A stretch of 64,000 bases of DNA from Motiliproteus sp036960405 (GTDB lineage: Bacteria; Pseudomonadota; Gammaproteobacteria; Pseudomonadales; Balneatricaceae). Positions 8,684 to 15,575 of this stretch are shown piece after piece. Each line of letters opens with the position of its first letter. Position 1 is the first letter of the stretch. A model generated the notes under the pieces. That model was not told where the DNA came from, made no database searches, and was given only the letters and a program-made list of their open reading frames with translations. The translations under genes and the position numbers were made by a program. The DNA lies in contig JBALWS010000008.1 of NCBI GenBank assembly GCA_036960405.1, forward strand, positions 9,040-73,039. The letters run 5' to 3'.

Positions 8684-9127
8684 TCAGCCTTGGCCTAGCT
8701 GCAGCACCCGCTTCATCATATCTTTGGCGCTATCCATAACATCTGCGTTAGTTTGAAACGAACGCGACGCTGAAATCATATTGGTCATCTCTTCCACCAC
8801 ATTGACGTTGGGGTAGAACACATAACCCTCGTTATTAGCCATCGGATGGTTGGGTTCGTACTGCTTGCGCAGCGGCGCGTCGCTCTCAACAATGCCGCTG
8901 ACCTGCACCCCTATACCGGCTCCGGACACTGATTTATCGTTACCCGCCATGCCTGCCATTACCTGCTCTTGCACCATCGCAAACACCGGCTGACGAGCGC
9001 GGTAGGTGGCACCATCGCTGCTGCTGACGCTATCGGCATTAGCAATGTTCGAGGCCACGGTATTGAGCCGAACACTCTGCGCACTCATGCCACTACCGGC
9101 GATATTGAAAATATTTGACAGGGACAT
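8684..9127 (-). CDS. flgC: Flagellar proximal rod protein FlgC
   Basis: FlgC is a proximal rod protein. The 147-residue product matches the family length and has the N-terminal axial motif ASNIANADSVSSSDG (about residues 25-39), the YEPNHPMANNEGYVFYPN segment and the C-terminal NVVEEMTNMISASRSFQTN helix. It follows flgB by 11 bp in flgB-C-D-E. Confidence 0.97.
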   Translation of the reverse strand: MSLSNIFNIAGSGMSAQSVRLNTVASNIANADSVSSSDGATYRARQPVFAMVQEQVMAGMAGNDKSVSGAGIGVQVSGIVESDAPLRKQYEPNHPMANNEGYVFYPNVNVVEEMTNMISASRSFQTNADVMDSAKDMMKRVLQLGQG

Positions 9128-9138
9128 TGCTAAATTCC

Positions 9139-9543
9139 TTATTCGCCTTTAATGGCGGCCATCATGCCGGTCATCTTTTTGTTCAGAAAGGTATAACTGG
9201 CCTGAAACGCCAGCGCATTCTTGGCGTATTCCGCCTGCTCTTGCTGAACATCAACCGTATTGCCATCTAACGAAGGTTGCAGCGGGGTCCGATACATCAT
9301 CTCAGCGGCAAAATCTGGATCGATCACACCACTTTGATGACTCGAACTAGTCGCCTTCATGCCAAGCTGCGAAGCTTGCTGATCCAGCGTGCCGTTAAGA
9401 ATGCCGCGAAAGTCTATATCTCGCGCTTTGTAGTTAGGCGTATCAGCATTAACAATATTGCCGGCCAATACTTCGGCCCGCTGTGTACGCACTAGCAATG
9501 CTTGCTGGTGAATACCGAATGCTGCATCAAATGAGATTGCCAT
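9139..9543 (-). CDS. flgB: Flagellar proximal rod protein FlgB
   Basis: FlgB is the proximal rod protein that links to the MS ring. I take the ATG at 9543 (MAISFDAAFGIHQQALL), which has a GGAG 8 bases upstream and gives 134 residues, the family length; the frame stays open upstream to 9597 but that would run through the sigma-54 promoter. The motif LAGNIVNADTPNYKARDIDF near residue 27 is the axial-protein signature. First gene of flgB-C-D-E. Confidence 0.95.
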   Translation of the reverse strand: MAISFDAAFGIHQQALLVRTQRAEVLAGNIVNADTPNYKARDIDFRGILNGTLDQQASQLGMKATSSSHQSGVIDPDFAAEMMYRTPLQPSLDGNTVDVQQEQAEYAKNALAFQASYTFLNKKMTGMMAAIKGE

Positions 9544-9576
9544 ACTGCCTGCTCCGTTAGTTTCCACACAGAACAA

Positions 9577-9592
9577 AGCAATATCGATGCCA
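9577..9592 (-). promoter_or_regulatory. Sigma-54 promoter of flgBCDE
   Basis: On the minus strand TGGCATCGATATTGCT fits the RpoN consensus, with GG and GC 10 bases apart. Transcription would start about 22-24 bases before the flgB ATG at 9543, leaving room for only the Shine-Dalgarno. This also supports the chosen flgB start. Confidence 0.87.
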
Positions 9593-9649
9593 AACAAGCA
9601 ATAGCCTGTTTTTAAAGGATTTTAAATATTTTTCTGAAGTAGATAGGCA

Positions 9650-9682
9650 TAAAGCGGCAAGCCTTTTCCGCTAAAGCGGCAA
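9650..9682. repeat. Paired TAAAGCGGCAA repeats upstream of the flgB promoter
   Basis: TAAAGCGGCAA occurs exactly at 9650-9660 (t at 9650) and again at 9672-9682, with an inverted half site TTCCGCT between them. They lie 60-90 bp upstream of the flgB sigma-54 promoter, the usual distance for an enhancer-binding protein. The same core appears beside the flgJ promoter. Confidence 0.55.
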
Positions 9683-9709
9683 AGCCTGATCATTACCACG
9701 CAGAAAGAA

Positions 9710-9739
9710 TAAAAGAGCGGATCGAGAACCGACCCACTC
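9710..9739 (-). terminator. Rho-independent terminator of cheV-cheR
   Basis: On the minus strand GAGTGGGTCG pairs over 10 positions (two G-U) with CGATCCGCTC around a 5-base loop and is followed by TTTTATTCTTT. It starts 11 bp after the cheR stop and lies upstream of the flgB enhancer repeats. Confidence 0.72.
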
Positions 9740-9749
9740 AGCAGCAGAA

Positions 9750-10598
9750 CTATTTAGCCCGGTAGATAATTCCCGGACTGCAGTGAACCATTTCATAGAT
9801 ATCATTGAGATGGCCTAGCGACTCAGAAGCGCCCAGAAACAGATAACCACCTGGTTTAAGTTGAGCATGAATCTTACGCAGGATCTGTTGCTTTAGCTCA
9901 GACGAGAAATAGATTAAAACATTGCGACAAAAGACAATATCAAACTTACCCAAAGCCCCATAACTACCGAGCAAGTTCAATGATTTAAAATCAATTCTGG
10001 TTTGGAGATCACGATTTATCTTCCAAGAGCCATTGGCCTGCTGAGAAAAATACCGAGCCAGGTGGTTTTTTTGCAAGCCACGGCCGATGGCTAGCATGTC
10101 GTACTCACCACGCTTAGCATGCTCCAACATGGTAGGAGAGATATCTGTTGCAACAACCTTCTCTCCAGCTTTGATCAAGCCCGGTTTAAGGCGTCGCACT
10201 TCGTCCAATATCATACTTATCGAGTAAGGCTCCTGCCCCGAGGAACAGGCTGCCGACCAGATTCGTAACGGCTGCGCACCCGGTGTAGAGGCCACCTCGG
10301 GCAACAGTCGATCGCGCAAGATGTTGTAAGGGTGGATATCCCTAAACCACAGTGTCTCATTGGTGGTCATCGCGTCGACCACCTGCTCTTTGAGATGAGC
10401 CGTCCGCTTCATCTGATTTACGAGCTGATCTAAGCCCTTAAAATCATTATCCTGCATGATCGAATTTAAGCGACTACTAACCAAATACTCTTTGTTATCC
10501 CCCAACAAAATGCCACAGGCATCCTGAAGAAAATCCCTAAAAAGCGCAAAGCCCTGCGGAGTGATCTGTACTCGCGCGCTGGTAAACTGTTTAGTCAA
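9750..10598 (-). CDS. cheR: Chemotaxis protein methyltransferase CheR
   Basis: CheR methylates glutamates of chemoreceptors using S-adenosylmethionine, setting receptor adaptation. The 282-residue product has the N-terminal helical CheR domain (about 12-70), the MTTNETLWFRD segment and the SAM-binding motif IWSAACSSGQEPYSISM (about 113-129). The conserved FDIVFCRNVLIYF follows at about 223. It ends with LGASESL. Its neighbour is cheV (47 bp upstream, same strand), an arrangement typical of Vibrio, Shewanella and Pseudomonas flagellar clusters. Confidence 0.96.
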   Translation of the reverse strand: MTKQFTSARVQITPQGFALFRDFLQDACGILLGDNKEYLVSSRLNSIMQDNDFKGLDQLVNQMKRTAHLKEQVVDAMTTNETLWFRDIHPYNILRDRLLPEVASTPGAQPLRIWSAACSSGQEPYSISMILDEVRRLKPGLIKAGEKVVATDISPTMLEHAKRGEYDMLAIGRGLQKNHLARYFSQQANGSWKINRDLQTRIDFKSLNLLGSYGALGKFDIVFCRNVLIYFSSELKQQILRKIHAQLKPGGYLFLGASESLGHLNDIYEMVHCSPGIIYRAK

Positions 10599-10645
10599 AT
10601 TTGCATACTCTCTGGGACTAGGTCAGAAACATGCCCGTCGACATC

Positions 10646-11584
10646 CTATTGGACGCCAAGGGACTCCATCCGATTTCTCACTCGTGTAGCCAACTCATCT
10701 GGCTGGAATTTCGCCAGAAAATCGTTTGCCCCAACCTTGTCGACCATCGCTTGGTTAAACATACCGCTTAAAGACGTATGCAGCATGATGTAGGCATTCT
10801 TCATTCGATCATCGGCACGGATCGATGCGGTCAAGGTATAGCCATCCATTTCTGGCATCTCGACATCAGAAATCACCATCAAAAACGACTCAGCAACATT
10901 CTGGCCGGCATCTGCCAAATGAGTCAGGTAATCCAACGCTTCTTTGCCATTATTTTTCAGGGTGACATCAACCCCCAACCCAACCAAACAACGCTCCAAC
11001 TGCTTACGTGCGACAACCGAATCATCAACCACCAACACATGTCGATGCTCTACCTCACTCTCTCGCACTCCATCGGCTATCTTCTGATCGACCTCTTCAG
11101 ACTGAGGGGCGACCTCGGCGAGTATCTTTTCAACGTCCAAGATCTCAACCAGATGACCATCCAACTCGGTTACCGCCGTCAGGTAATTGTCTTTACCGGC
11201 ACCACGGGGTGGTGGATGAATCTCTTCCCAGTTGGTATTAATTATTCGCTCGACCTTGTAGACCAAAAAGCCCAAAACTTGCTGATTGTATTCGGTGACG
11301 ACTACAAAGCTAGTCGCCATCGCTTCCTCGCTGATAGCCCCTCGCCCCATAGTGGCGCCAAGATCCAAAACAGGGATAGCACTGCCGCGTATATGTGCAA
11401 TCCCCTTAACTCCCGGCTTAAGCTTGGGCAACAGTGTCAGTTTGGGGCACTGCAGGACTTCACGAACTTTAAAGACATTGAGTCCATATATTTGTGCGCC
11501 GTCGAGCCGAAACAACAACAACTCCAGACGATTCTTGCCCACCAGCTGAGTCCGCTGATTTACACTATCAAGAACACTGGCCAT
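10646..11584 (-). CDS. cheV: Chemotaxis coupling protein CheV (CheW-REC fusion)
   Basis: CheV couples receptors to CheA and buffers phosphate through its receiver domain. The 312-residue product has a CheW-like domain (about residues 17-165, with FKVREVLQCPKLT and the ITEYNQQVLGFLV core) and a receiver domain (about 183-305). The receiver keeps the acidic pair VVDDS, the phospho-acceptor Asp in ISDVEMPEMDG, and the LHTS and Lys positions, so it should be phosphorylated. It is divergent from flgA, with about 108 bp between. Confidence 0.95.
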   Translation of the reverse strand: MASVLDSVNQRTQLVGKNRLELLLFRLDGAQIYGLNVFKVREVLQCPKLTLLPKLKPGVKGIAHIRGSAIPVLDLGATMGRGAISEEAMATSFVVVTEYNQQVLGFLVYKVERIINTNWEEIHPPPRGAGKDNYLTAVTELDGHLVEILDVEKILAEVAPQSEEVDQKIADGVRESEVEHRHVLVVDDSVVARKQLERCLVGLGVDVTLKNNGKEALDYLTHLADAGQNVAESFLMVISDVEMPEMDGYTLTASIRADDRMKNAYIMLHTSLSGMFNQAMVDKVGANDFLAKFQPDELATRVRNRMESLGVQ

Positions 11585-11692
11585 GATAAGCTCCTAGGCT
11601 TGCTTTGCACCGAAAGAAATCTTTAAATACATACTTACTCGCGCGCCCGATACTTATTAGCCCGAGCGAACCTGAAATCATAGGGTAATTCT

Positions 11693-12391
11693 GTGCTCAA
11701 AGGTAGTCTAATACTCTGTAGCTGCCTGCTTTTCTGGATGGCCAGCAGCTCGGTCCAAGCCCTGGATACTTCTCTATCCTCTCAAGCTCAGGCCTATCTT
11801 AGCCAGATGCTTCGCCCACAACTTACCGATAGCGACCAGCTACAGATCCAAATCCGCAAGCCCGATTCACGCTTACAACTTCAACCTTGCGCAGCCCCCA
11901 TCACATTCAGCTCGAGCCGACCAATCAAAGCGGGGAGCTTCACCCTCAAAGCCAGCTGCGACTACCCGAGACACTGGACTCGCTACCTGCGCGGTGATAT
12001 CAAACTGTTTCGCAATGTATTAGTCAGCGCTCGACCACTGAGCAAAGGGCAACACCTACAAGCAGGCGATATGCGCTTGGCCTCGATAAACCAAGCTAAT
12101 TTACGCGATGGCTATTACAGCCGACCCCAACAGATTATCGGCTACCAACTTAATCGCTCACTACCCGACAATCGACCACTAACCCCTAAACTATTAACAC
12201 CGCCGACACTAATCCACCAAGGAGACACCGTGACGATTCAAGCCGGTAGCAACGGCATCACGGTCGAAATGACAGGCATCGCTTTAGAAGCAGGTAGTTT
12301 GGGGCAACAGATCCGCGTAGAAAACAGCAAATCAGGACGAACTATCAAAGCCAACGTAATTAGTCAGGGCAAGGTCAAAATCATCCGCTAA
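11693..12391 (+). CDS. flgA: Flagellar P-ring assembly chaperone FlgA
   Basis: FlgA is a periplasmic chaperone needed for P-ring (FlgI) assembly. The 232-residue product starts at a GTG with AGGG 9 bases upstream, has a signal peptide (residues 1-24, ending SSVQA) and a C-terminal SAF-type domain with the family segment LPDNRPLTPKLL...VEMTGIALEAGSLGQQIRVENSKSGR (in parts: ALEAGSLGQQIRVEN, about 199-213). It is divergent from cheV and 176 bp upstream of flgM. Confidence 0.94.
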   Translation: MLKGSLILCSCLLFWMASSSVQALDTSLSSQAQAYLSQMLRPQLTDSDQLQIQIRKPDSRLQLQPCAAPITFSSSRPIKAGSFTLKASCDYPRHWTRYLRGDIKLFRNVLVSARPLSKGQHLQAGDMRLASINQANLRDGYYSRPQQIIGYQLNRSLPDNRPLTPKLLTPPTLIHQGDTVTIQAGSNGITVEMTGIALEAGSLGQQIRVENSKSGRTIKANVISQGKVKIIR

Positions 12392-12497
12392 CCCCCCATA
12401 AACCTCACCGCATTGATATGAATTCAACGCCTTAATACCCTATACTGCAAACGCTACATTGGGAGTCACAAAGCGGTAATAAATATTCATTTTTAGC

Positions 12498-12524
12498 TAA
12501 AGTTTATCGCCCAACTGTCGATAA
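12498..12524 (+). promoter_or_regulatory. Sigma-28 (FliA) promoter of flgM-flgN
   Basis: TAAAGTTT, then 11 bases, then GTCGATAA: a match at 15 of 16 positions to the FliA consensus TAAAGTTT-N11-GCCGATAA. The start of transcription would be about 37 bases before the flgM ATG. FlgM inhibits FliA, so this makes the anti-sigma factor part of a feedback loop, as in other flagellar systems. Confidence 0.9.
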
Positions 12525-12567
12525 ACCTCAGCAAGAAGATAAATTTTAAATTTTTGAGGTACTTGGG

Positions 12568-12882
12568 ATGGCCATTGATCTGACAGGCCTGTCGTCAGTC
12601 AACGCAGGCACGCGAAGCAAAGCTAGCACTAACGTGGCAAGCGCCCGTTCTGGCGCCGCCGAAAAACAACCTGCAGCTGCCCAAACTCAGCCAGAAACCG
12701 TCAAGCTGAGCAGCGAAGCTCAGATGCTGAATAAGCTCGAAGAACAGGTCGCACAACTGCCTGATACCGATGAGAGCCGTATTGCCAGCATCAAACAAGC
12801 GGTGGAAGATGGGTCATATTCTATCGATCCCGAGCGCATCGCCTCTAAGCTGACATCACTGGAAGACCAACTGTTCGGTTGA
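12568..12882 (+). CDS. flgM: Anti-sigma-28 factor FlgM
   Basis: FlgM binds and inhibits FliA until the hook is finished, when it is exported. The 104-residue product has a low-complexity Ala/Ser/Thr-rich N-terminus and a C-terminal sigma-binding half with ETVKLSSEAQMLNKLEEQV (about 44-62) and the RIASIKQAVEDGSYSIDPERIASKLTSLE stretch (about 71-99; in parts IKQAVEDGSYSIDPERIA), which is the FlgM hallmark. It is preceded by a sigma-28 promoter and followed 1 bp later by flgN. Confidence 0.95.
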   Translation: MAIDLTGLSSVNAGTRSKASTNVASARSGAAEKQPAAAQTQPETVKLSSEAQMLNKLEEQVAQLPDTDESRIASIKQAVEDGSYSIDPERIASKLTSLEDQLFG

Positions 12883-12883
12883 T

Positions 12884-13375
12884 ATGGACGCTAAAATAAA
12901 ACTTGTTAAATCTTTTTGCGAGTTAACAGACAAGGGTAACCAGACACTGGCTACCCTTTGTCGTTTAAGCGAGCAAGAAAAACTCGCCATAGAGAAGCTC
13001 GACGCATCTTCGCTGCAAAGCTGCGTCACCCAAAAACAGGAACAGCTGGAACTACTGGCCGAAAACACCCTGCAACGCAACCAAGCTCTAGTTGAACTCG
13101 GATTCAGCGCCGACGAACAAGGCCTCCAGCAGCTGCTATCTGACCTACCTGCCGCGATCGCCAAGCAAGTTTCCAGCCGCTGGGACAGTTTGACACTGCA
13201 ACTCAAACAAGCAGCCGAACTCAACCATCGCAACGAGCAGATTGTACAGCGCAGTCAAAAAAACCTCAGCCGCTTAGTCAGCATCCTACAAGGGCAAAGC
13301 CCCAAGACCTCCATCTACAACGAAGCCGGCCACAAAGGCAATTACAGCGCCCAGAACACGTTAGGGAAAGCATAA
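12884..13375 (+). CDS. flgN: Flagellar export chaperone FlgN
   Basis: FlgN is the cytoplasmic export chaperone for the hook-associated proteins FlgK and FlgL. The 163-residue, Gln/Leu-rich, helical protein has the family pattern ALVELGFSADEQGLQQLL in the middle and the LTLQLKQAAELNHRNEQIVQRSQKNL C-terminal helix (in parts: KQAAELNHRNEQIV, about 107-120). It begins 1 bp after the flgM stop without a strong ribosome site, which suggests translational coupling. Confidence 0.9.
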   Translation: MDAKIKLVKSFCELTDKGNQTLATLCRLSEQEKLAIEKLDASSLQSCVTQKQEQLELLAENTLQRNQALVELGFSADEQGLQQLLSDLPAAIAKQVSSRWDSLTLQLKQAAELNHRNEQIVQRSQKNLSRLVSILQGQSPKTSIYNEAGHKGNYSAQNTLGKA

Positions 13376-13433
13376 CAAGCCGACGTATCTATCGACTTAT
13401 GACTATTGAATCGATAGAATCGCGCATCGCAGC

Positions 13434-13509
13434 CTCCCCGTAGTTCAACCGGATAGAATAGGGCCCTCCTAAGGCTTAGATAGAGGTTCGAGTCCTCTCG
13501 GGGAGGCCA
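13434..13509 (+). tRNA. tRNA-Arg (anticodon CCT)
   Basis: The 76-base stretch folds as a cloverleaf with an encoded CCA: acceptor CTCCCCG/CGGGGAG, D stem GTTC/GAAT, anticodon stem GGGCC/GGCTT with loop CTCCTAA (anticodon CCT at 13468-13470), and T arm AGAGG-TTCGAGT-CCTCT. It reads rare AGG codons. It stands alone between flgN and the HDOD gene; there is no integrase nearby. A short inverted repeat (TCTATCGA at 13388, TCGATAGA at 13411) lies just upstream. Confidence 0.95.
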
Positions 13510-13588
13510 ACAGCTTCAGTTCTTGCACAGTAGAAAGCGGCTGACAAAGCAACGGAATCCAGGTTCCGCATAAAGGAATAGCCCGGTC

Positions 13589-15127
13589 GTGAAGTATCTA
13601 AAAACGCTGAACGCTATCCACGCCAAACTAGGCCGCCTAGGCGACTTACCTGTCTTCAGTGCAACGGTAAACCGTATCCAGCAAATCAGCAGCTCCAAAG
13701 AGAGCGACGCGATGGCACTGGCGATGGCTGTGATGAAGGACGCAAACCTGTCAGCCCGACTGTTAAGGCTATCAAACTCGACCTACTACAACCGCGGCGG
13801 AACACGGATTAACGTCATCTCACGCGCCGTGATCATGATCGGCTTCGATGAGATCAAAAACATCTCGGTCACCCTGAAGTTGATCGAAAGCTTCAACAAA
13901 TCTAATCCTGATACCGATATCAGTGCGCTACTGATGCGATCCTTCCTGACAGCCGCGATCAGCCGTGAGCTGGCCCTGCTGGCAGGCATCGACGACATCG
14001 AAGAAAGCTACACCTGCGGCTTACTTCACGGTCTAGGTGAGATTATCTTTGCCTGCACGCTTACCGAAGAATATAACCGTCTGCTCGAACTAAAACGCAC
14101 TAGCGGAAAACCCTGGAAGCGCATCCAACTCGATGAAATTGGTGGTCATTTCAGCGATATCGGCCAGGAGCTAGCACAGAGCTGGGGCTTCCCCCCTGCG
14201 GTGGTGCAATCGATGGACGCGATGACAGCCGATGCCCCTAAAGGCAACGCACGGCGTAATTTTGACATCACCTCCACCACCGAGCGATTATTACAACTGA
14301 CCTATGATCAAACCAAATCAGGCAGCACCTCATTTGCAGACTTACTGGAAAAGCTAACCAGCACCACCGGCTCTTCTCCTGAGAAAATCAACCAAGCGCT
14401 AAGCAACGGTTTTAAAATGGTCTGCGACATGGCCAGCGAGTACAACCTATCGTCTAAGAGCCTAACCCCTCCGCTGCGCGATAGCGGCGATAACGAGCTC
14501 GACGAGTTTACCCGCAAGGCGTCTTATTACATTCACAGTCAAAACAGCCGCAACGACGAAGCCCCCGCTCCAGCCAAATCAATAGCCCCCAAACAAGATG
14601 ACCCAGAGGAGCGCGCTCAAGTACAACTCAACTTTCTCCAAGAACTGAGTGAACTGGTGACAAAAAATACGCCGATCCCGGCACTGCTAAAAAAAGTGAT
14701 CGAAGGCATTGTTGCAGGCACCCATTGCGATCGCGCAGCCTTTATCATGATCAGCAAAGATCGCCGCCAACTAACTCTGCGTCTGGGTGATGGTAACTGT
14801 ATCGATGACTTAAAAACTTACTTCGATCTTAAGCTCGGAGAGGGGGATGACTTCTTCTTTAAGGTACTATCCAAACAGATGACCCTATTGGTGACCGACG
14901 CTCAAGAAAGCGGCTGGCCAGACCGGCTACCGGAGTCATTCTTGGTCAACGTCAACCCTAATGGATTCATCATGGCGCCACTGCTAGCAGGGGCCCGCAC
15001 CATCGGCTTCCTATATGCGGACCGACTGCTACAAAGCGGCCCTATTGATGAAGAAACATTCCGCAGCTTTAATCAGTTCTATATGCAGACTAAAATGGCG
15101 CTAGCCTACTCCCACCAGCAGTCTTGA
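13589..15127 (+). CDS. HDOD-GAF signalling protein
   Basis: This 512-residue protein has an N-terminal HDOD domain (about residues 12-215; LGRLGDLPVFSATVNRI, DANLSARLLRLSNSTYY, GLLHGLGEIIFA). HDOD is a non-catalytic relative of HD phosphohydrolases used in signal output and flagellar/chemotaxis regulation. A linker (about 300-335, charged and Pro-rich) leads to a C-terminal GAF-like domain (about 340-505; CDRAAFIMISKDRRQLTLRLGDG, GFLYADR). It starts at a GTG with AAAGGA upstream. No gene name can be assigned; the partner and ligand are unknown. It ends 9 bp before the convergent PilZ-like gene. Confidence 0.8.
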   Translation: MKYLKTLNAIHAKLGRLGDLPVFSATVNRIQQISSSKESDAMALAMAVMKDANLSARLLRLSNSTYYNRGGTRINVISRAVIMIGFDEIKNISVTLKLIESFNKSNPDTDISALLMRSFLTAAISRELALLAGIDDIEESYTCGLLHGLGEIIFACTLTEEYNRLLELKRTSGKPWKRIQLDEIGGHFSDIGQELAQSWGFPPAVVQSMDAMTADAPKGNARRNFDITSTTERLLQLTYDQTKSGSTSFADLLEKLTSTTGSSPEKINQALSNGFKMVCDMASEYNLSSKSLTPPLRDSGDNELDEFTRKASYYIHSQNSRNDEAPAPAKSIAPKQDDPEERAQVQLNFLQELSELVTKNTPIPALLKKVIEGIVAGTHCDRAAFIMISKDRRQLTLRLGDGNCIDDLKTYFDLKLGEGDDFFFKVLSKQMTLLVTDAQESGWPDRLPESFLVNVNPNGFIMAPLLAGARTIGFLYADRLLQSGPIDEETFRSFNQFYMQTKMALAYSHQQS

Positions 15128-15135
15128 AGGGCTGA

Positions 15136-15477
15136 TCAGGCAACACCCTCAATCACATCCAGCGACTGAACCAGCCCTAGGTAAGAACCGGTCGGCTTAA
15201 GCAGCCTCAACCCGATCGCATTACCCAAATTATTGTCTAGTGAATGCGAATAAACCGCCACACCTTCGAGTTTGAAATAGCAGGTACCATGTCGACACGG
15301 GGTGACAATATCGATCCGTACAGGCTCGCCTAACACCAGCGGCTTGGCAATGATCACATTAACCCCATCCGCCGAAACATTATCGGTACTACCCGGTAAC
15401 TGCTCTCCATTAAGACGCGTCAGAGTCGCCTTCCAAACGACCTGTACCCGGCCTGTTCCACGACATTCAGTTTTCAC
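15136..15477 (-). CDS. PilZ-like domain protein with very strong ribosome site
   Basis: The 113-residue protein resembles a PilZ domain (about residues 10-105): it has the D-N-x-S-x-x-G motif (TDNVSADGV) that contributes to c-di-GMP binding, but I do not see a clear RxxxR in front of it, so ligand binding is uncertain. The GTG at 15477 is chosen because AAAGGAGGTGATACC lies directly upstream; a longer frame from 15531 would translate through that site. It follows the receiver-TPR gene on the same strand with 98 bp between, and is convergent with the HDOD gene. Confidence 0.7.
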   Translation of the reverse strand: MKTECRGTGRVQVVWKATLTRLNGEQLPGSTDNVSADGVNVIIAKPLVLGEPVRIDIVTPCRHGTCYFKLEGVAVYSHSLDNNLGNAIGLRLLKPTGSYLGLVQSLDVIEGVA

Positions 15478-15492
15478 GGTATCACCTCCTTT
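15478..15492 (-). promoter_or_regulatory. Extended Shine-Dalgarno of the PilZ-like gene
   Basis: AAAGGAGGTGATACC precedes the GTG start. Eleven consecutive bases (AAGGAGGTGAT) can pair with the canonical gammaproteobacterial 16S rRNA 3' end, far more than the usual 4-6. The GGAGG core is 7 bases from the start codon. It fixes the start of this gene at 15477. Confidence 0.85.
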
Positions 15493-15575
15493 GGGTTCAC
15501 CAGTGGTTAAACTATAACCAACTCGCACCAAGGTTTCTTTGATCCAGGTCTAAGGTGATCACTAACGAGACGAGA

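Noticed and set aside
11585..11692. Sigma-28 promoter in the cheV-flgA gap
   Set aside because: TAAA and CCCGATA are present on the plus strand, but the spacing is about 3 bases too long for a FliA promoter.
13434..13509. tRNA-Arg as an integration site for a mobile element
   Set aside because: No integrase, phage gene or duplicated tRNA 3' end is found on either side.
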